Below, in pieces: positions 8,925 through 17,370 of a DNA stretch of 64,000 bases. Source of the DNA: Planctomycetota bacterium (GTDB taxonomy: Bacteria > Planctomycetota > J058). The stretch spans positions 155,354 through 219,353 of the forward strand of contig JAMLIC010000011.1 of assembly GCA_023954375.1 (NCBI GenBank). Reading direction: 5' to 3'. Every line of letters starts with the position of its first letter. The stretch's first letter is position 1. The notes below the pieces were generated by a model, which saw only the letters and a program-made list of their open reading frames with translations, was not told the DNA's origin and did not search any database. A program made the position numbers and the translations under genes.

Positions 8925-9652
8925 GCGACCCGGCCCCGGCGGCCGACGCGGGCCGCGCCGCGCGGGTGGTGGGCGTCGCCGCCCTGGGCGTGGCCCTGAC
9001 CGGCTACGCGCTCGGCCTGGCGCAGGTCGCCCCGGCCGCGCGCACCTTGCCGGCCGCGACGGCGCCGGCGGACCACGCGGTCGACGGCGTGGCGCCCGCC
9101 TGGAGCGAGCTCGCGCCCGGGCGGCGCGGGCCCAACGCCGGCCTGCGCACGCGGGTGCCGGCGAGCGCGGCGCCCGCGCGCGACGCGGCCCCGCACGCCG
9201 ACGCGGCCGACCCGGCCGCCCGGGAGGCCGCGCTGGCGGCGCGGGCGGCGCGGCGCGCCGACGAGGGCGCGCCGCCGGGGATCCCGCACCCGGTCGACGC
9301 GCGGAGCGTGGCCTCGTGCATGGCCTGCCACGAGCACGGCCTGCGGGCGGGCGAGGTCACGGCGCCGGCGATCCCGCACGCGCCCTACGCGTCGTGCACG
9401 CAGTGCCACGCGCCCATGCACCCGCTCGAGGCGCCGGGCGGCGCCCCGGGCAACGCCTTCGTCGGCCTTAGGTCGGAGGCGGCGCGCGAGCGCGCCTGGC
9501 CGGGCGCGCCGCCGGTGATCCCGCACGGCACGTGGCTGCGCGAGGACTGCCTGAGCTGCCACGGGCCCACGGGCCCGGCGGGCCTCCAGGCCACCCACCC
9601 CTGGCGGCAGAGCTGCACGCAGTGCCACGCGCCGCGGGCGTCGTCGCCGTGA
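8921..9652 (+). CDS. napB: Tetraheme NapB-like cytochrome with internal duplication
   Basis: 243 residues. N-terminal membrane anchor or signal (about 15-35), an Ala/Arg-rich linker, then a NapB-like unit with IPH...CMACH...IPH...CTQCHAP followed by GNAFVG, and a second similar unit with IPH...CLSCH...CTQCHAP. Canonical NapB is diheme and ends after the GN(T/A)F motif; here another CxxCH pair follows, making four hemes. It should receive electrons from the quinol module and pass them to NapA. The GTG start overlaps the napA stop. The extension could lengthen the heme wire to compensate for the missing NapC. Confidence 0.85.
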   Translation: MSDPAPAADAGRAARVVGVAALGVALTGYALGLAQVAPAARTLPAATAPADHAVDGVAPAWSELAPGRRGPNAGLRTRVPASAAPARDAAPHADAADPAAREAALAARAARRADEGAPPGIPHPVDARSVASCMACHEHGLRAGEVTAPAIPHAPYASCTQCHAPMHPLEAPGGAPGNAFVGLRSEAARERAWPGAPPVIPHGTWLREDCLSCHGPTGPAGLQATHPWRQSCTQCHAPRASSP

Positions 9653-10251
9653 GCGACCCGCGCCTCGACCGTCGGGCGCTGTTCTCGCTCCGCGGCCTCG
9701 GCGCCGCGCTGGGCCGGGCGCCGGCGCGTCCGGCGCGCCCGCTCGTGGCCCTCCTCGGCGGCGCGCCCGCCCCGGCCGCCCGCGCGCTGCCGGTCCTGCG
9801 GCCGCCGGGGGCGGTCGACGAGGCCGACTTCCTCGCGCGCTGCACGCGCTGCGACGACTGCGCCGCGGCCTGCCCGCACGACGCGATCGTGAAGGCCCCG
9901 GCGCGGCTGCGGCAGGCCGCCGGCACCCCGGTGATCGACCCCGTCGCCGCGCCGTGCCGCATGTGCCCCGACCTGCCCTGCGCCGCGGCGTGCTTGACCG
10001 GCGCGCTCCGGCCCGACGGGCCCCGCGTCATGGGCCGCGCCGTGATCGCGGCCCACGACTGCCTCGCCTACCAGGGCACCGGCTGCGCCGTGTGCGTCGA
10101 GCAGTGCCCGGTCCCGGGCGCCCTGCGCCTCGACGGCGGGCGGCCGGTGGTCGACGCGGGGCGCTGCACCGGCTGCGGCGTGTGCCAGCACGTCTGCCCG
10201 TCGCCGCACAACGCCGTGCTGGTGCTGCCGGCGCTGAGGAGAGGACCGTGA
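9649..10251 (+). CDS. NapF/NapG-like 4Fe-4S ferredoxin
   Basis: 200 residues with four cysteine clusters: CTRCDDCAAACP, CRMCPDLPCAAAC, CAVCVEQCP and CTGCGVCQHVCP. The layout resembles NapG/MauM and NapF. There is no clear cleavable signal; the N-terminus DRRALFSLRG recalls the short start of NapF. NapF-type proteins help NapA maturation in the cytoplasm, whereas NapG passes electrons in a NapGH quinol oxidase; without a NapH partner the former, or a role with the NrfD module, is more likely. Both ends overlap neighbours by 4 bases. Confidence 0.82.
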   Translation: MSDPRLDRRALFSLRGLGAALGRAPARPARPLVALLGGAPAPAARALPVLRPPGAVDEADFLARCTRCDDCAAACPHDAIVKAPARLRQAAGTPVIDPVAAPCRMCPDLPCAAACLTGALRPDGPRVMGRAVIAAHDCLAYQGTGCAVCVEQCPVPGALRLDGGRPVVDAGRCTGCGVCQHVCPSPHNAVLVLPALRRGP

Positions 10252-10541
10252 GCCTGCCCGAGGTGCTCGAGGGGGCGCTCGACGCGCCCGCGCTCGAGGC
10301 GCTCATGGACGACATCGCCGCCACCGGCGGCCTCCTGGCCGTGGTCGTCCGCGCCGGCCGCCAGGCCGCGCCGCCGCGCGGGCCGTCGGCCCTGCCCGAG
10401 GTCCGCGCGGCGCTGCTCGAGGGCCGCGTCCCGGGGGCGCAGCTGCGCTACCGCTTCGAGGGGCGGGAGTGGTGGGACACGGTGATGGCGGCCGGACCGG
10501 GGCGCTGGCGGGTCGTCCGCATCGCGCACGCGGGGACGTGA
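10248..10541 (+). CDS. Small hypothetical protein at the end of the nap operon
   Basis: 97 residues, not recognised. It starts at a GTG overlapping the ferredoxin stop, preceded by GAGGAGAGGA, so it is clearly part of the operon. The sequence has two halves: an acidic helical start (LPEVLEGALDAPALEALMDD) and a beta-like end (AQLRYRFEGREWWDTVMAAGPGRWRVVRI). No cysteines, signal or membrane segment: a soluble cytoplasmic protein. An accessory or assembly role is only inferred from position. Confidence 0.75.
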   Translation: MSLPEVLEGALDAPALEALMDDIAATGGLLAVVVRAGRQAAPPRGPSALPEVRAALLEGRVPGAQLRYRFEGREWWDTVMAAGPGRWRVVRIAHAGT

Positions 10542-10542
10542 G

Positions 10543-11208
10543 TCAGGCGCTCGGCCCGTGCAGGTCCGAGCCCGCCCAGCGGTGGATGAAGCTCCAGTGG
10601 TGGAGCACGCCGGCCAGGACGGCGACGTGGAACAGCTGGTGCGGCCCGAACACGCCCTCGACCAGGGTCGGCCAGCGGGAGAGCTCGAGCAGCGCGCCGC
10701 TCGAGTACCACAGGCCGCCGAGGAGCACCGGGGCGGTCGTGGCGAGGCCGCGCTCGCGCACCAGCTGGCCCGCCGAGAGGACGCCGAACCAGCCGAGGCC
10801 CAGGTAGAGCATGAGGCCGGGCCCCTCGGGGACGGCGCCGAAGAACAGGAGCTTGAGGACGATCCCCAGGAAGGCGCCGGTCCACACGACGACCAGCGGC
10901 GCCCAGCGCCAGACGCCGCGGAAGAACACGACGTGGATCGGGGTGAACGTCCCGGCGATCTGCAGCCAGATCGCCGCGTGGTCGAGGCGCTGGAGCGCGG
11001 CGCGCTGGGGGTGGTCCTCGCCGGCGAGGTGGTAGATGCCGCTGGCCGTGAGCATGGCCACGGCGCAGACCACGTAGACCGAGAGCGCGACCACCTGCTC
11101 GCGCCCGCGCCCGCGACGGATCAGCCACACCCCGGCGACCAGGGCGGCCACGGCGCCGACGAGGTGCGTCGCGGCGCTGAGCGCCTCGCTCGCCGGTAGG
11201 TGGTCCAT
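10543..11208 (-). CDS. Hemolysin III / PAQR-family membrane protein
   Basis: 221 residues with seven hydrophobic segments. The family signature is present: ATHLVG near the N-terminus, SGIYHLAG followed by LQRLDHAAIWLQIAGTFTP, and HQLFHVAVLAGVLHH at the end. The Ser-His, Asp-His and terminal His residues form the conserved metal site of the PAQR/hemolysin III (TrhA) superfamily. Bacterial members are linked to membrane energy or lipid homeostasis, but the activity is poorly defined. ATG follows AGGAGAGG by 3 bases. It converges on the nap operon with a single intervening base. Confidence 0.92.
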   Translation of the reverse strand: MDHLPASEALSAATHLVGAVAALVAGVWLIRRGRGREQVVALSVYVVCAVAMLTASGIYHLAGEDHPQRAALQRLDHAAIWLQIAGTFTPIHVVFFRGVWRWAPLVVVWTGAFLGIVLKLLFFGAVPEGPGLMLYLGLGWFGVLSAGQLVRERGLATTAPVLLGGLWYSSGALLELSRWPTLVEGVFGPHQLFHVAVLAGVLHHWSFIHRWAGSDLHGPSA

Positions 11209-11300
11209 GGCCTCTCCTGCACGTGCCGCGTGACGCATCCTATCGGCGAGGGCGCCCGGTTGCGAGGAGCGGTCGTGATCCGGATCAACCGCCCCCACCT

Positions 11301-14060
11301 TCAGGCGGGGGCAGGCGGGGTGCGGCGCTTCCGGATGCGCTTCTCGGCGTGGATCACGGGGACGACGATCAGGCCGGCGAGCGCCGCCTCGAGCCAGGCC
11401 TTCCCCTCGAGGGCCACGGAGCCGAACAGCGCCTGGAAGGGCGGGACGTAGACGAAGGCGCACTGGAGGAGCAGGAGCGCGCCCAGGCCGACGAACACGG
11501 CGGGGTTGCGGAAGAAGCCGACCGTGAAGGCCGACTCGCGCAGGCTGCGGCACTCGAGCAGGTAGAAGGCCTGGAAGCAGATGACCGTCGTCACGGCCGT
11601 CGTCTGCGCGTCGGCCACGGCCAGGCGGTGCGACTCCCACCAGACGGGCTGGGGCAGCGGGCCGGTCAGGCGCAGGTACTCCCACAGGAACAGGCCGCAC
11701 GCCCCGGCGGCCATGAGGAGGGCCACGATCAGGGTCCGCTGGACGACGAAGGCCGAGAAGATCGGCGCGTCCTTGGGGCGCGGGCGCCGGCGCATGGCGT
11801 CGGGCTCGAGCACCTCGAAGGCGAAGGGCACCGAGAGCGCCACGCTCGAGACGAGGTTGATCCACAGGATCTGCGTGGGCGACATGGGGAAGAGGAGCTC
11901 CTCGACCACGCGGTCGCCGGGGAGCAGCACCGGCACGGACGGGAAGAAGAGCATGGCCGCGACGAGGATGAGCGCGATCCCGAGGTTCGTCGGCAGGACG
12001 AAGGCCAGCGCCTTGACCAGGTTGTCGTAGACGCGGCGCCCCTCCTCCACGGCCGCCGCGATCGAGGCGAAGTTGTCGTCGGTGAGGACGACCTTCGCCG
12101 CCTCCTTCGCGGCCGACGTGCCGGTGATGCCCATGGCCACGCCGATGTCGGCGCGCTTGAGGGCGGGCGCGTCGTTCACGCCGTCGCCGGTCATCGCCAC
12201 GACGTGGCCGGCGGCCTGCAGGGCCTCGACCAGGCGCAGCTTGTGGGCGGGCGCCACGCGGGCGAACACGTGGCCCGCCGCGGCGGCCCGGCGCAGCCCC
12301 GCCTCGTCGAGGCGCTCGAGCGCCGCGCCGGGCGCGGCGTCCTCCTCGGGGCCGAGGAGCCCGAGGGCGCGGCCGATCGCCGCCGCCGTGACGGGGTGGT
12401 CGCCCGTGATCATCTTCACGTCGATCCCCGCCGCCTGGCAGGCGCGGATCGCGTCGATCGCCTCGGTGCGCGGGGGGTCGATCATGCCGACGAGCCCGAG
12501 GAGCCCCAGGCCGCGCGCCGCGGCGTCCCCGGCGAGCGCGCGCTCGTCGGTGCGGGCCGGGCGCGCGGCGAAGGCGAGGACGCGCATCCCCTGGCTCGCG
12601 AGCGCCTCCATGGCCTCCCTCGCGCCCGCGGCCTCATCGGGCCCGACGTCGCAGCGCGCGAGCACCTGCTCGAGCCCCCCCTTGACGTGCACGGCCGGCG
12701 CCTCGCCGCCGTCGAGGGTGGCCATGAACATGGTCTGCGACTCGAACGGGAGCACGTCCAGGCGCGGTCGGGCGGCGCGGAGGGCGTGCTCGTCGAGCCC
12801 GACCTTGCGGGCGGCGACGACGAGCGCCGCCTCGGTCGGGTCGCCGGCGATCGCCCACCCGTGGGCCTCGTCGCGCCGGAGCGCGGCGTCGTTGCACAGC
12901 GCCGCGCAGCGCAGCAGCGCCGTCACCTCGGGCGGCGGCGCCGGCAGCAGCTTGCCGTCGCGCTCGAGCCGGCCGACGGGGACCCAGCCGACGCCCGAGA
13001 CGCGGAACTCGCGCCCGGCGGTCCACAGCGCCTGGACGGTCATCTCGTTGCGCGTCAGCGTCCCGGTCTTGTCGGTGCAGATCACCGAGGTCGAGCCGAG
13101 CGTCTCGACCGCGGGGAGGTGGCGGATCACGGCGCGGCGCGCCGCCATGCGCGAGACGCCGATCGCCAGGGCGATCGTGATGATCGCGGGCAGCCCCTCC
13201 GGGATCGCCGCCACGGCCAGGGCGAGCGCCAGGAGGAGCGCCTCGCCGGCCGGGGCCTGGCGCACCAGGAGCCCGTAGGCGAGGAGGCCCGCGGCGACGG
13301 CCACCACGCCGCCCGCGATCCAGGCGCTGACCGTGGTGAGCTGGCGGGTGATCGGGGTCTCGAGCCGCTCGGTCCGCTGCAGGAGCGCGCTGATCCGGCC
13401 CAGCTCCGTGCTCGCCCCGGTGGCCACGACCAGGGCGGCGGCCGTGCCCGCCGTGACGAGGGTCCCGCCGAAGCCCATGCACAGGCGGTCGCCGAGGTCG
13501 GCGTCCGCCGCGACCGGCTCCAGCCGCTTGGGGACCGGGACCGACTCGCCCGTGAGCGCGGCCTCGTCGACGGCCAGCCCCTTGAGCGCCAGCAGGCGCA
13601 CGTCGGCCGGGACCTTGTCGCCGCCCTGGAGCTGGATCACGTCGCCCGGGACGAGGTCGGCGGCCGGGGCCGCCTCCGGGCGGCCGCCGCGGAGGACGAC
13701 GGTCCGCTCGGGGACGAGCGCCGTGAGCGCGGCGATCGCCCGCCCGGCCCGCCACTCCTGCACGAACCCGATCGCCGCGTTGATGAACACGGCGCCGAAG
13801 ACCACGACGGCGTCGGTCCCCTTGCCGATCGCGATCGCCAGGACGCCGGCGACGACGAGCACCCAGGAGATCGGGTTGTTGATCTGGCGCCAGGCGAGCG
13901 CGAGCAGGCCCTCCTCGGCGCCGGCGGGGAGGAGGTTGGGCCCGTGCGCGGCGCGGCGCCGCGTGGCCTCGTCGGCGGGGAGCCCGTCGGCGGTCGTCGA
14001 GAGGGCGGCGAGCGCCTCCTCGGCGGCGAGGGCGTGCCAGGCGCGCTCCGAGTCGTTCAT
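11301..14060 (-). CDS. P-type cation-transporting ATPase (P2-like)
   Basis: 919 residues, full length for P2 ATPases. The order is N-terminal cation-ATPase domain, actuator with TGES, helix M4 with AIPEGLPA, phosphorylation site DKTGTLT, nucleotide domain, then TGDGVNDAPALKRADIGVAMG hinge and six C-terminal helices. It uses ATP to pump a cation across the inner membrane. The M4 PEGLPA motif fits Ca2+ pumps, but M6 reads LWINLVSSVALSVPFAFE and lacks the Asp of the Ca-ATPase NxxTD site, so the ion is uncertain (Ca2+, Mg2+ or a monovalent cation). Possible short leader: a TATCGT hexamer lies 9 bases before ATG. Confidence 0.9.
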   Translation of the reverse strand: MNDSERAWHALAAEEALAALSTTADGLPADEATRRRAAHGPNLLPAGAEEGLLALAWRQINNPISWVLVVAGVLAIAIGKGTDAVVVFGAVFINAAIGFVQEWRAGRAIAALTALVPERTVVLRGGRPEAAPAADLVPGDVIQLQGGDKVPADVRLLALKGLAVDEAALTGESVPVPKRLEPVAADADLGDRLCMGFGGTLVTAGTAAALVVATGASTELGRISALLQRTERLETPITRQLTTVSAWIAGGVVAVAAGLLAYGLLVRQAPAGEALLLALALAVAAIPEGLPAIITIALAIGVSRMAARRAVIRHLPAVETLGSTSVICTDKTGTLTRNEMTVQALWTAGREFRVSGVGWVPVGRLERDGKLLPAPPPEVTALLRCAALCNDAALRRDEAHGWAIAGDPTEAALVVAARKVGLDEHALRAARPRLDVLPFESQTMFMATLDGGEAPAVHVKGGLEQVLARCDVGPDEAAGAREAMEALASQGMRVLAFAARPARTDERALAGDAAARGLGLLGLVGMIDPPRTEAIDAIRACQAAGIDVKMITGDHPVTAAAIGRALGLLGPEEDAAPGAALERLDEAGLRRAAAAGHVFARVAPAHKLRLVEALQAAGHVVAMTGDGVNDAPALKRADIGVAMGITGTSAAKEAAKVVLTDDNFASIAAAVEEGRRVYDNLVKALAFVLPTNLGIALILVAAMLFFPSVPVLLPGDRVVEELLFPMSPTQILWINLVSSVALSVPFAFEVLEPDAMRRRPRPKDAPIFSAFVVQRTLIVALLMAAGACGLFLWEYLRLTGPLPQPVWWESHRLAVADAQTTAVTTVICFQAFYLLECRSLRESAFTVGFFRNPAVFVGLGALLLLQCAFVYVPPFQALFGSVALEGKAWLEAALAGLIVVPVIHAEKRIRKRRTPPAPA

Positions 14061-14108
14061 CCCTGGCCCACGATATCCGGCGGGGTCACCGCCGCGGGCG
14101 GGGGCCCG

Positions 14109-14495
14109 TCACGGGGCGGGCGGCACCGGCCGGGGACGCCGCTGCTCGTCGACCGCGACGAACGTGAACACGCCGTCCGTGACCTTCTCCTCGACGGTCC
14201 CCCGCCCGCGCCGGGCGAAGGCCTCCACGCGCACCCGCAGCGAGGTCCGACCCACGTGGAGGATCGTGCCGTAGCAGGTGAGCGCGTCCCCGACGAACAC
14301 GGGCTTGTGGAAGGCCATGGACTCCACCGCGACGGTCACCACGCGGCCCTGGGCGCGCCGGATCGCGACGGTCGCCCCGGCCACGTCCATCTGCGCCATG
14401 AGCCAGCCGCCGAAGATGTCGCCGTGCGCGTTGGTGTCCCGGGGCATGGCGAGGGTGCGGATCGCCAGCTCGCCGCGGGGGTCGTGGTCGCTCAT
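14109..14495 (-). CDS. YciA-like hotdog acyl-CoA thioesterase
   Basis: 128 residues. Hotdog-fold signature near the N-terminus: AMPRDTNAHGDIFGGWLMAQMD, containing the N-x-x-G-x-x-x-G-G pattern with the catalytic Asp of YciA/BFIT-type thioesterases, followed by VAVESMAFHKPVFVGDAL. It hydrolyses acyl-CoA to free acid and CoA in the cytoplasm. The ATG is chosen by alignment to the family start; the frame runs further upstream with an Arg-rich non-family extension. A stand-alone gene between the ATPase and the divergent glycosyltransferase operon. Confidence 0.9.
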   Translation of the reverse strand: MSDHDPRGELAIRTLAMPRDTNAHGDIFGGWLMAQMDVAGATVAIRRAQGRVVTVAVESMAFHKPVFVGDALTCYGTILHVGRTSLRVRVEAFARRGRGTVEEKVTDGVFTFVAVDEQRRPRPVPPAP

Positions 14496-14695
14496 GCGAG
14501 CAGGGTGGCAGCGGCGGCGCGCCCGCACCACGAGGTCGACCGCGGCGGCGCCGCGCCGCCGTGCTACGCTCGTGCGTCGTTCAGCTCGCCGGCGGGCCCT
14601 GCGCGCGCCGCGCAGCGGCCGGCGCGTCGTGGGCCGGGCGCGCGCTTCCGGCCTGGACCCGGTGTTCGAGCTGGAGGCGCCGGCAGGGGAGCGCC

Positions 14696-16321
14696 GTGGA
14701 GGGAGAGGACGCGCCGCCGACGGACCCGCCTGGCCCGGCGGCTGCCGCCGCGCCGCCGGCGGCCGCCCCCGCCGCGCCGCCCCCCGTGGCGGTGGGACCC
14801 GACGACCGGGCGCGCCTCGCGGCGGCGCTGCTCTGCGGGCTCCTGAGCTTCCTCGCCCTCGCCTGGCTCGCCGGCGCGCAGGGGATCACCTGGGACGAGG
14901 CGCGGGACTACCTCCCCTGGGTGCAGCGCTTCGACGAGTGGGTCGGCGCCGTCGCCCGCGAGGGCGGCGCGGCCTGGACGCGGGCGCGGGTCGACGAGGG
15001 GCTGGCCGGCGGGGACCGGCACCCGCACCTCTTCAAGCTGCTCGGCTGGCTGGCCTCGACGGTCGCGCCGGATGCCGTCCCGTTCACGGTCCGCTGCCGC
15101 CTGGGGACGTGCGCGCTGGTGGCCGCCACCCTGGCCTTCACGCTCCACCGCCTCGCCGGGCGGTACGGCTGGCTGCCCGCCCTCGGCGTCGTCCTGGCGG
15201 TCGCCGGGCAGCCGCGCCTGCTCGCGCACGGGTCGTTCCTGGCCACCGACGCGCCGCTCGCCTGCGCCTTCGTCGTCGGCGTCCTCGCCTGCGCCGACGC
15301 CGACCGCCGCCGCCGCGACCTGGCGCTCCTCTACGTGGCGGTCGCCGCGGCGCCGTGGATCAAGGTGACCGGGCTCCTCCTCCCGGCCGTGCTCGGGGCG
15401 GGCTGCCTGCTCACGCGCCGCCCGCGGCTCCTCGTGCACCTCGGCCTGGCGACCGCCCTGGGGCTCGCGCTCATGGCGCTGACCTACCCGCCCTGGCGCC
15501 TCCTCGAGCTGGTGGCGCTCGTGCGCGAGCACGCGCGGGAGCACCCGCTCACCGTCTACTTCCTCGGGCGCTGGTACGCCGGCTCGCCGCCGTGGACCTG
15601 GCTCCCGGTCATGCTCGTCGCCGTCCCGCCCGCGGGGGTGACGGTGACGCTCGTCGGCGGCGCCCTGGCGCTCGGCGCGCGCGCGTGGCGGGGGCGCGAC
15701 CCGCTGCACGTCCAAGTCCTCGTCGCGTGCGCCCTCCTCGGGCTCCTCTTCCTCCTCCCCTGGACGCCGCGCCACGACGGGGTCCGCCAGGCGCTGCCGC
15801 TGTTCGCGCTCCTGGGCGTCGCGGGGGGGCTCGGGCTCGGGCTCGAGGCGCGCGCGTGGCTGGCCCGCGGGGCGCCGACGCCGGCGCGGCGGGCGCTCGC
15901 GGCGTCGCTCCTCCTCCTCCCGGCGTCGGGGCTGGGCGCGGCCTGGGCCGCGCGGCCGCTGCTCCTGTCGACGTTCAGCGGGGTCGTCGGCGGGCTGAGG
16001 GGCGCCTACCACGACCTCCGCCTCGAGCCGACCTACTGGCTCGACGCCGTGACCCCGGCGGTGCTCGACGAGCTGAACGAGGCGCTGCCGCCCGGGGCGC
16101 GGCTCTGCATGCCGTTCCCGGGCGAGTACCCCTTCCGGCTCCACGCGCTCGGTCTCCTGCGGCCGGACATCGCGCCGTGCCTCGACGGCGAGTTCGTCCT
16201 CCTCCTCAACCGCACCTCGGCGCTGGGGCCGGACACGGCGGCGCGCCTCGCGGGGGCGCGGGAGCTCCGCCGCTGGGAGCGCGACGGCGTGCCGCTCCTG
16301 TTCCTCTACCAGGTCCGTTGA
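14696..16321 (+). CDS. GT-C-fold (GT39-like) membrane glycosyltransferase
   Basis: 541 residues. After a Pro/Ala-rich cytoplasmic N-terminus (1-45) comes a long series of about 10-11 hydrophobic helices and a short periplasmic tail. The first extracytoplasmic loop holds TWDEARDYLPW, the Asp-Glu motif typical of ArnT/PMT-type enzymes, and a later loop has LATDAPLA. Such enzymes move a sugar from a polyprenyl phosphate onto a lipid or protein outside the membrane. GTG chosen because AGGGGAG precedes it by 4 bases. It leads a three-gene cluster with a GT2 and a methyltransferase; the GT2 may make the polyprenyl-sugar donor. Confidence 0.82.
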   Translation: MEGEDAPPTDPPGPAAAAAPPAAAPAAPPPVAVGPDDRARLAAALLCGLLSFLALAWLAGAQGITWDEARDYLPWVQRFDEWVGAVAREGGAAWTRARVDEGLAGGDRHPHLFKLLGWLASTVAPDAVPFTVRCRLGTCALVAATLAFTLHRLAGRYGWLPALGVVLAVAGQPRLLAHGSFLATDAPLACAFVVGVLACADADRRRRDLALLYVAVAAAPWIKVTGLLLPAVLGAGCLLTRRPRLLVHLGLATALGLALMALTYPPWRLLELVALVREHAREHPLTVYFLGRWYAGSPPWTWLPVMLVAVPPAGVTVTLVGGALALGARAWRGRDPLHVQVLVACALLGLLFLLPWTPRHDGVRQALPLFALLGVAGGLGLGLEARAWLARGAPTPARRALAASLLLLPASGLGAAWAARPLLLSTFSGVVGGLRGAYHDLRLEPTYWLDAVTPAVLDELNEALPPGARLCMPFPGEYPFRLHALGLLRPDIAPCLDGEFVLLLNRTSALGPDTAARLAGARELRRWERDGVPLLFLYQVR

Positions 16322-16356
16322 CCGGGGGCGCGTCGGGCGGGGAGGATGCGCGGGTC

Positions 16357-17370
16357 GTGACCACGCCGAACGAGCCGACGCCGACCCTGCGCGTCCTGAT
16401 CCCCACCTACGAGGACTGGGCGGCCGCGGCGGCCCTCCTGGCGCGCCTCGACGCCGCCCTGGCGGGGGAGGGCTGGCGCGCCGACGTGCTCGTCGTGGAC
16501 GACGGCTCGGTCGTCGCGGCCGGCCCGCGCCTCGTCCCGCCGGCGCCGGCGGCGCTCGCGCGCCTGCGCGTGCTGCGGCTCCGGCGCAACCTGGGCCATC
16601 AGCGCGCGATCGCCATCGGGCTCGCGGTCCTCGCCGAGGAGGTGCGGGCCGAGGAGGTGCGGGCCGAGGAGGGGGGCGCGGCCCCGCTGCTGGTGATGGA
16701 CGGCGACGGCGAGGACGACCCGGCCGACGCCCTGACCCTCCTGCGCCGGTTCGCCGCGGAGGGCGGCGCGAAGGTCGTCTTCGCCGGACGCGCGCGCCGC
16801 TCGGAGGGGCTGGCCTTCCGCGCCGGGTACCAGGCGTTCAAGCTCGTCCACCGCGTGCTGACGGGGCATCGCGTGCGCGTCGGCAACTTCAGCGTGCTGC
16901 CGGCCGGGGCGCTCGGGCAGCTCGCCGTCGCCGCCGAGACGTGGAACCACTACGCGGCGGCCGTCTACAAGCTGCGCCTGCCGCGCGAGGTCGTGCCGGT
17001 CCCGCGCAGCGCCCGGCTGGCGGGCGCCTCGCGCATGAACCTCGTCGACCTCGTCGCGCACGGGCTGAGCGCGATCTCGGTCTTCGGGGAGGTCGTCGGC
17101 GTCCGCCTCCTGCTCGCGGCGGGCGCCCTGACCGCCCTCGCGGCGGGCGGCCTCGCCGCGACGGCGGCGTCGCCGCCCCCCTGGCCCTGGCTCCCGGCCG
17201 CCCTGGCGCTCGGCCTCGTGCTCTCGGCGCAGGCCGCCTGCACGTCGGCGGCGTTCGTGCTCCTCGTGCTCTCGGGCCGCGGCGGGGCGACCTTCCTCCC
17301 CGCCCGCGACCACCCCTTCTTCCACGAGGGGCCCCGCCGGCTGCATCCGCCCGACGGGCCGGCGCCGTGA
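16357..17370 (+). CDS. Family 2 glycosyltransferase with C-terminal membrane helices (DPM/GtrB-like)
   Basis: 337 residues. GT-A catalytic domain: LIPTYED at the N-terminus, VVDDGS, and the metal-binding DGDGEDDP. Two hydrophobic helices close the protein (about 245-300), as in polyprenyl-phosphate glycosyltransferases of the GtrB/DPM type. It probably transfers a sugar from a nucleotide donor to a polyprenyl phosphate for the neighbouring GT39-like enzyme. The codons for EEVRAEEVRAEE (about 16636-16674) form a short tandem duplication not expected in the family. GTG is preceded by GGAGG (16341-16345); a TTG 39 bases upstream overlapping the previous stop is an alternative. Confidence 0.85.
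   Translation: MTTPNEPTPTLRVLIPTYEDWAAAAALLARLDAALAGEGWRADVLVVDDGSVVAAGPRLVPPAPAALARLRVLRLRRNLGHQRAIAIGLAVLAEEVRAEEVRAEEGGAAPLLVMDGDGEDDPADALTLLRRFAAEGGAKVVFAGRARRSEGLAFRAGYQAFKLVHRVLTGHRVRVGNFSVLPAGALGQLAVAAETWNHYAAAVYKLRLPREVVPVPRSARLAGASRMNLVDLVAHGLSAISVFGEVVGVRLLLAAGALTALAAGGLAATAASPPPWPWLPAALALGLVLSAQAACTSAAFVLLVLSGRGGATFLPARDHPFFHEGPRRLHPPDGPAP

Noticed and set aside
11223..14846. A 1207-residue plus-strand frame opposite the P-type ATPase
   Set aside because: Antisense to a full ATPase with all motifs; His/Arg/Gly-rich composition typical of reverse-frame shadows at high GC.
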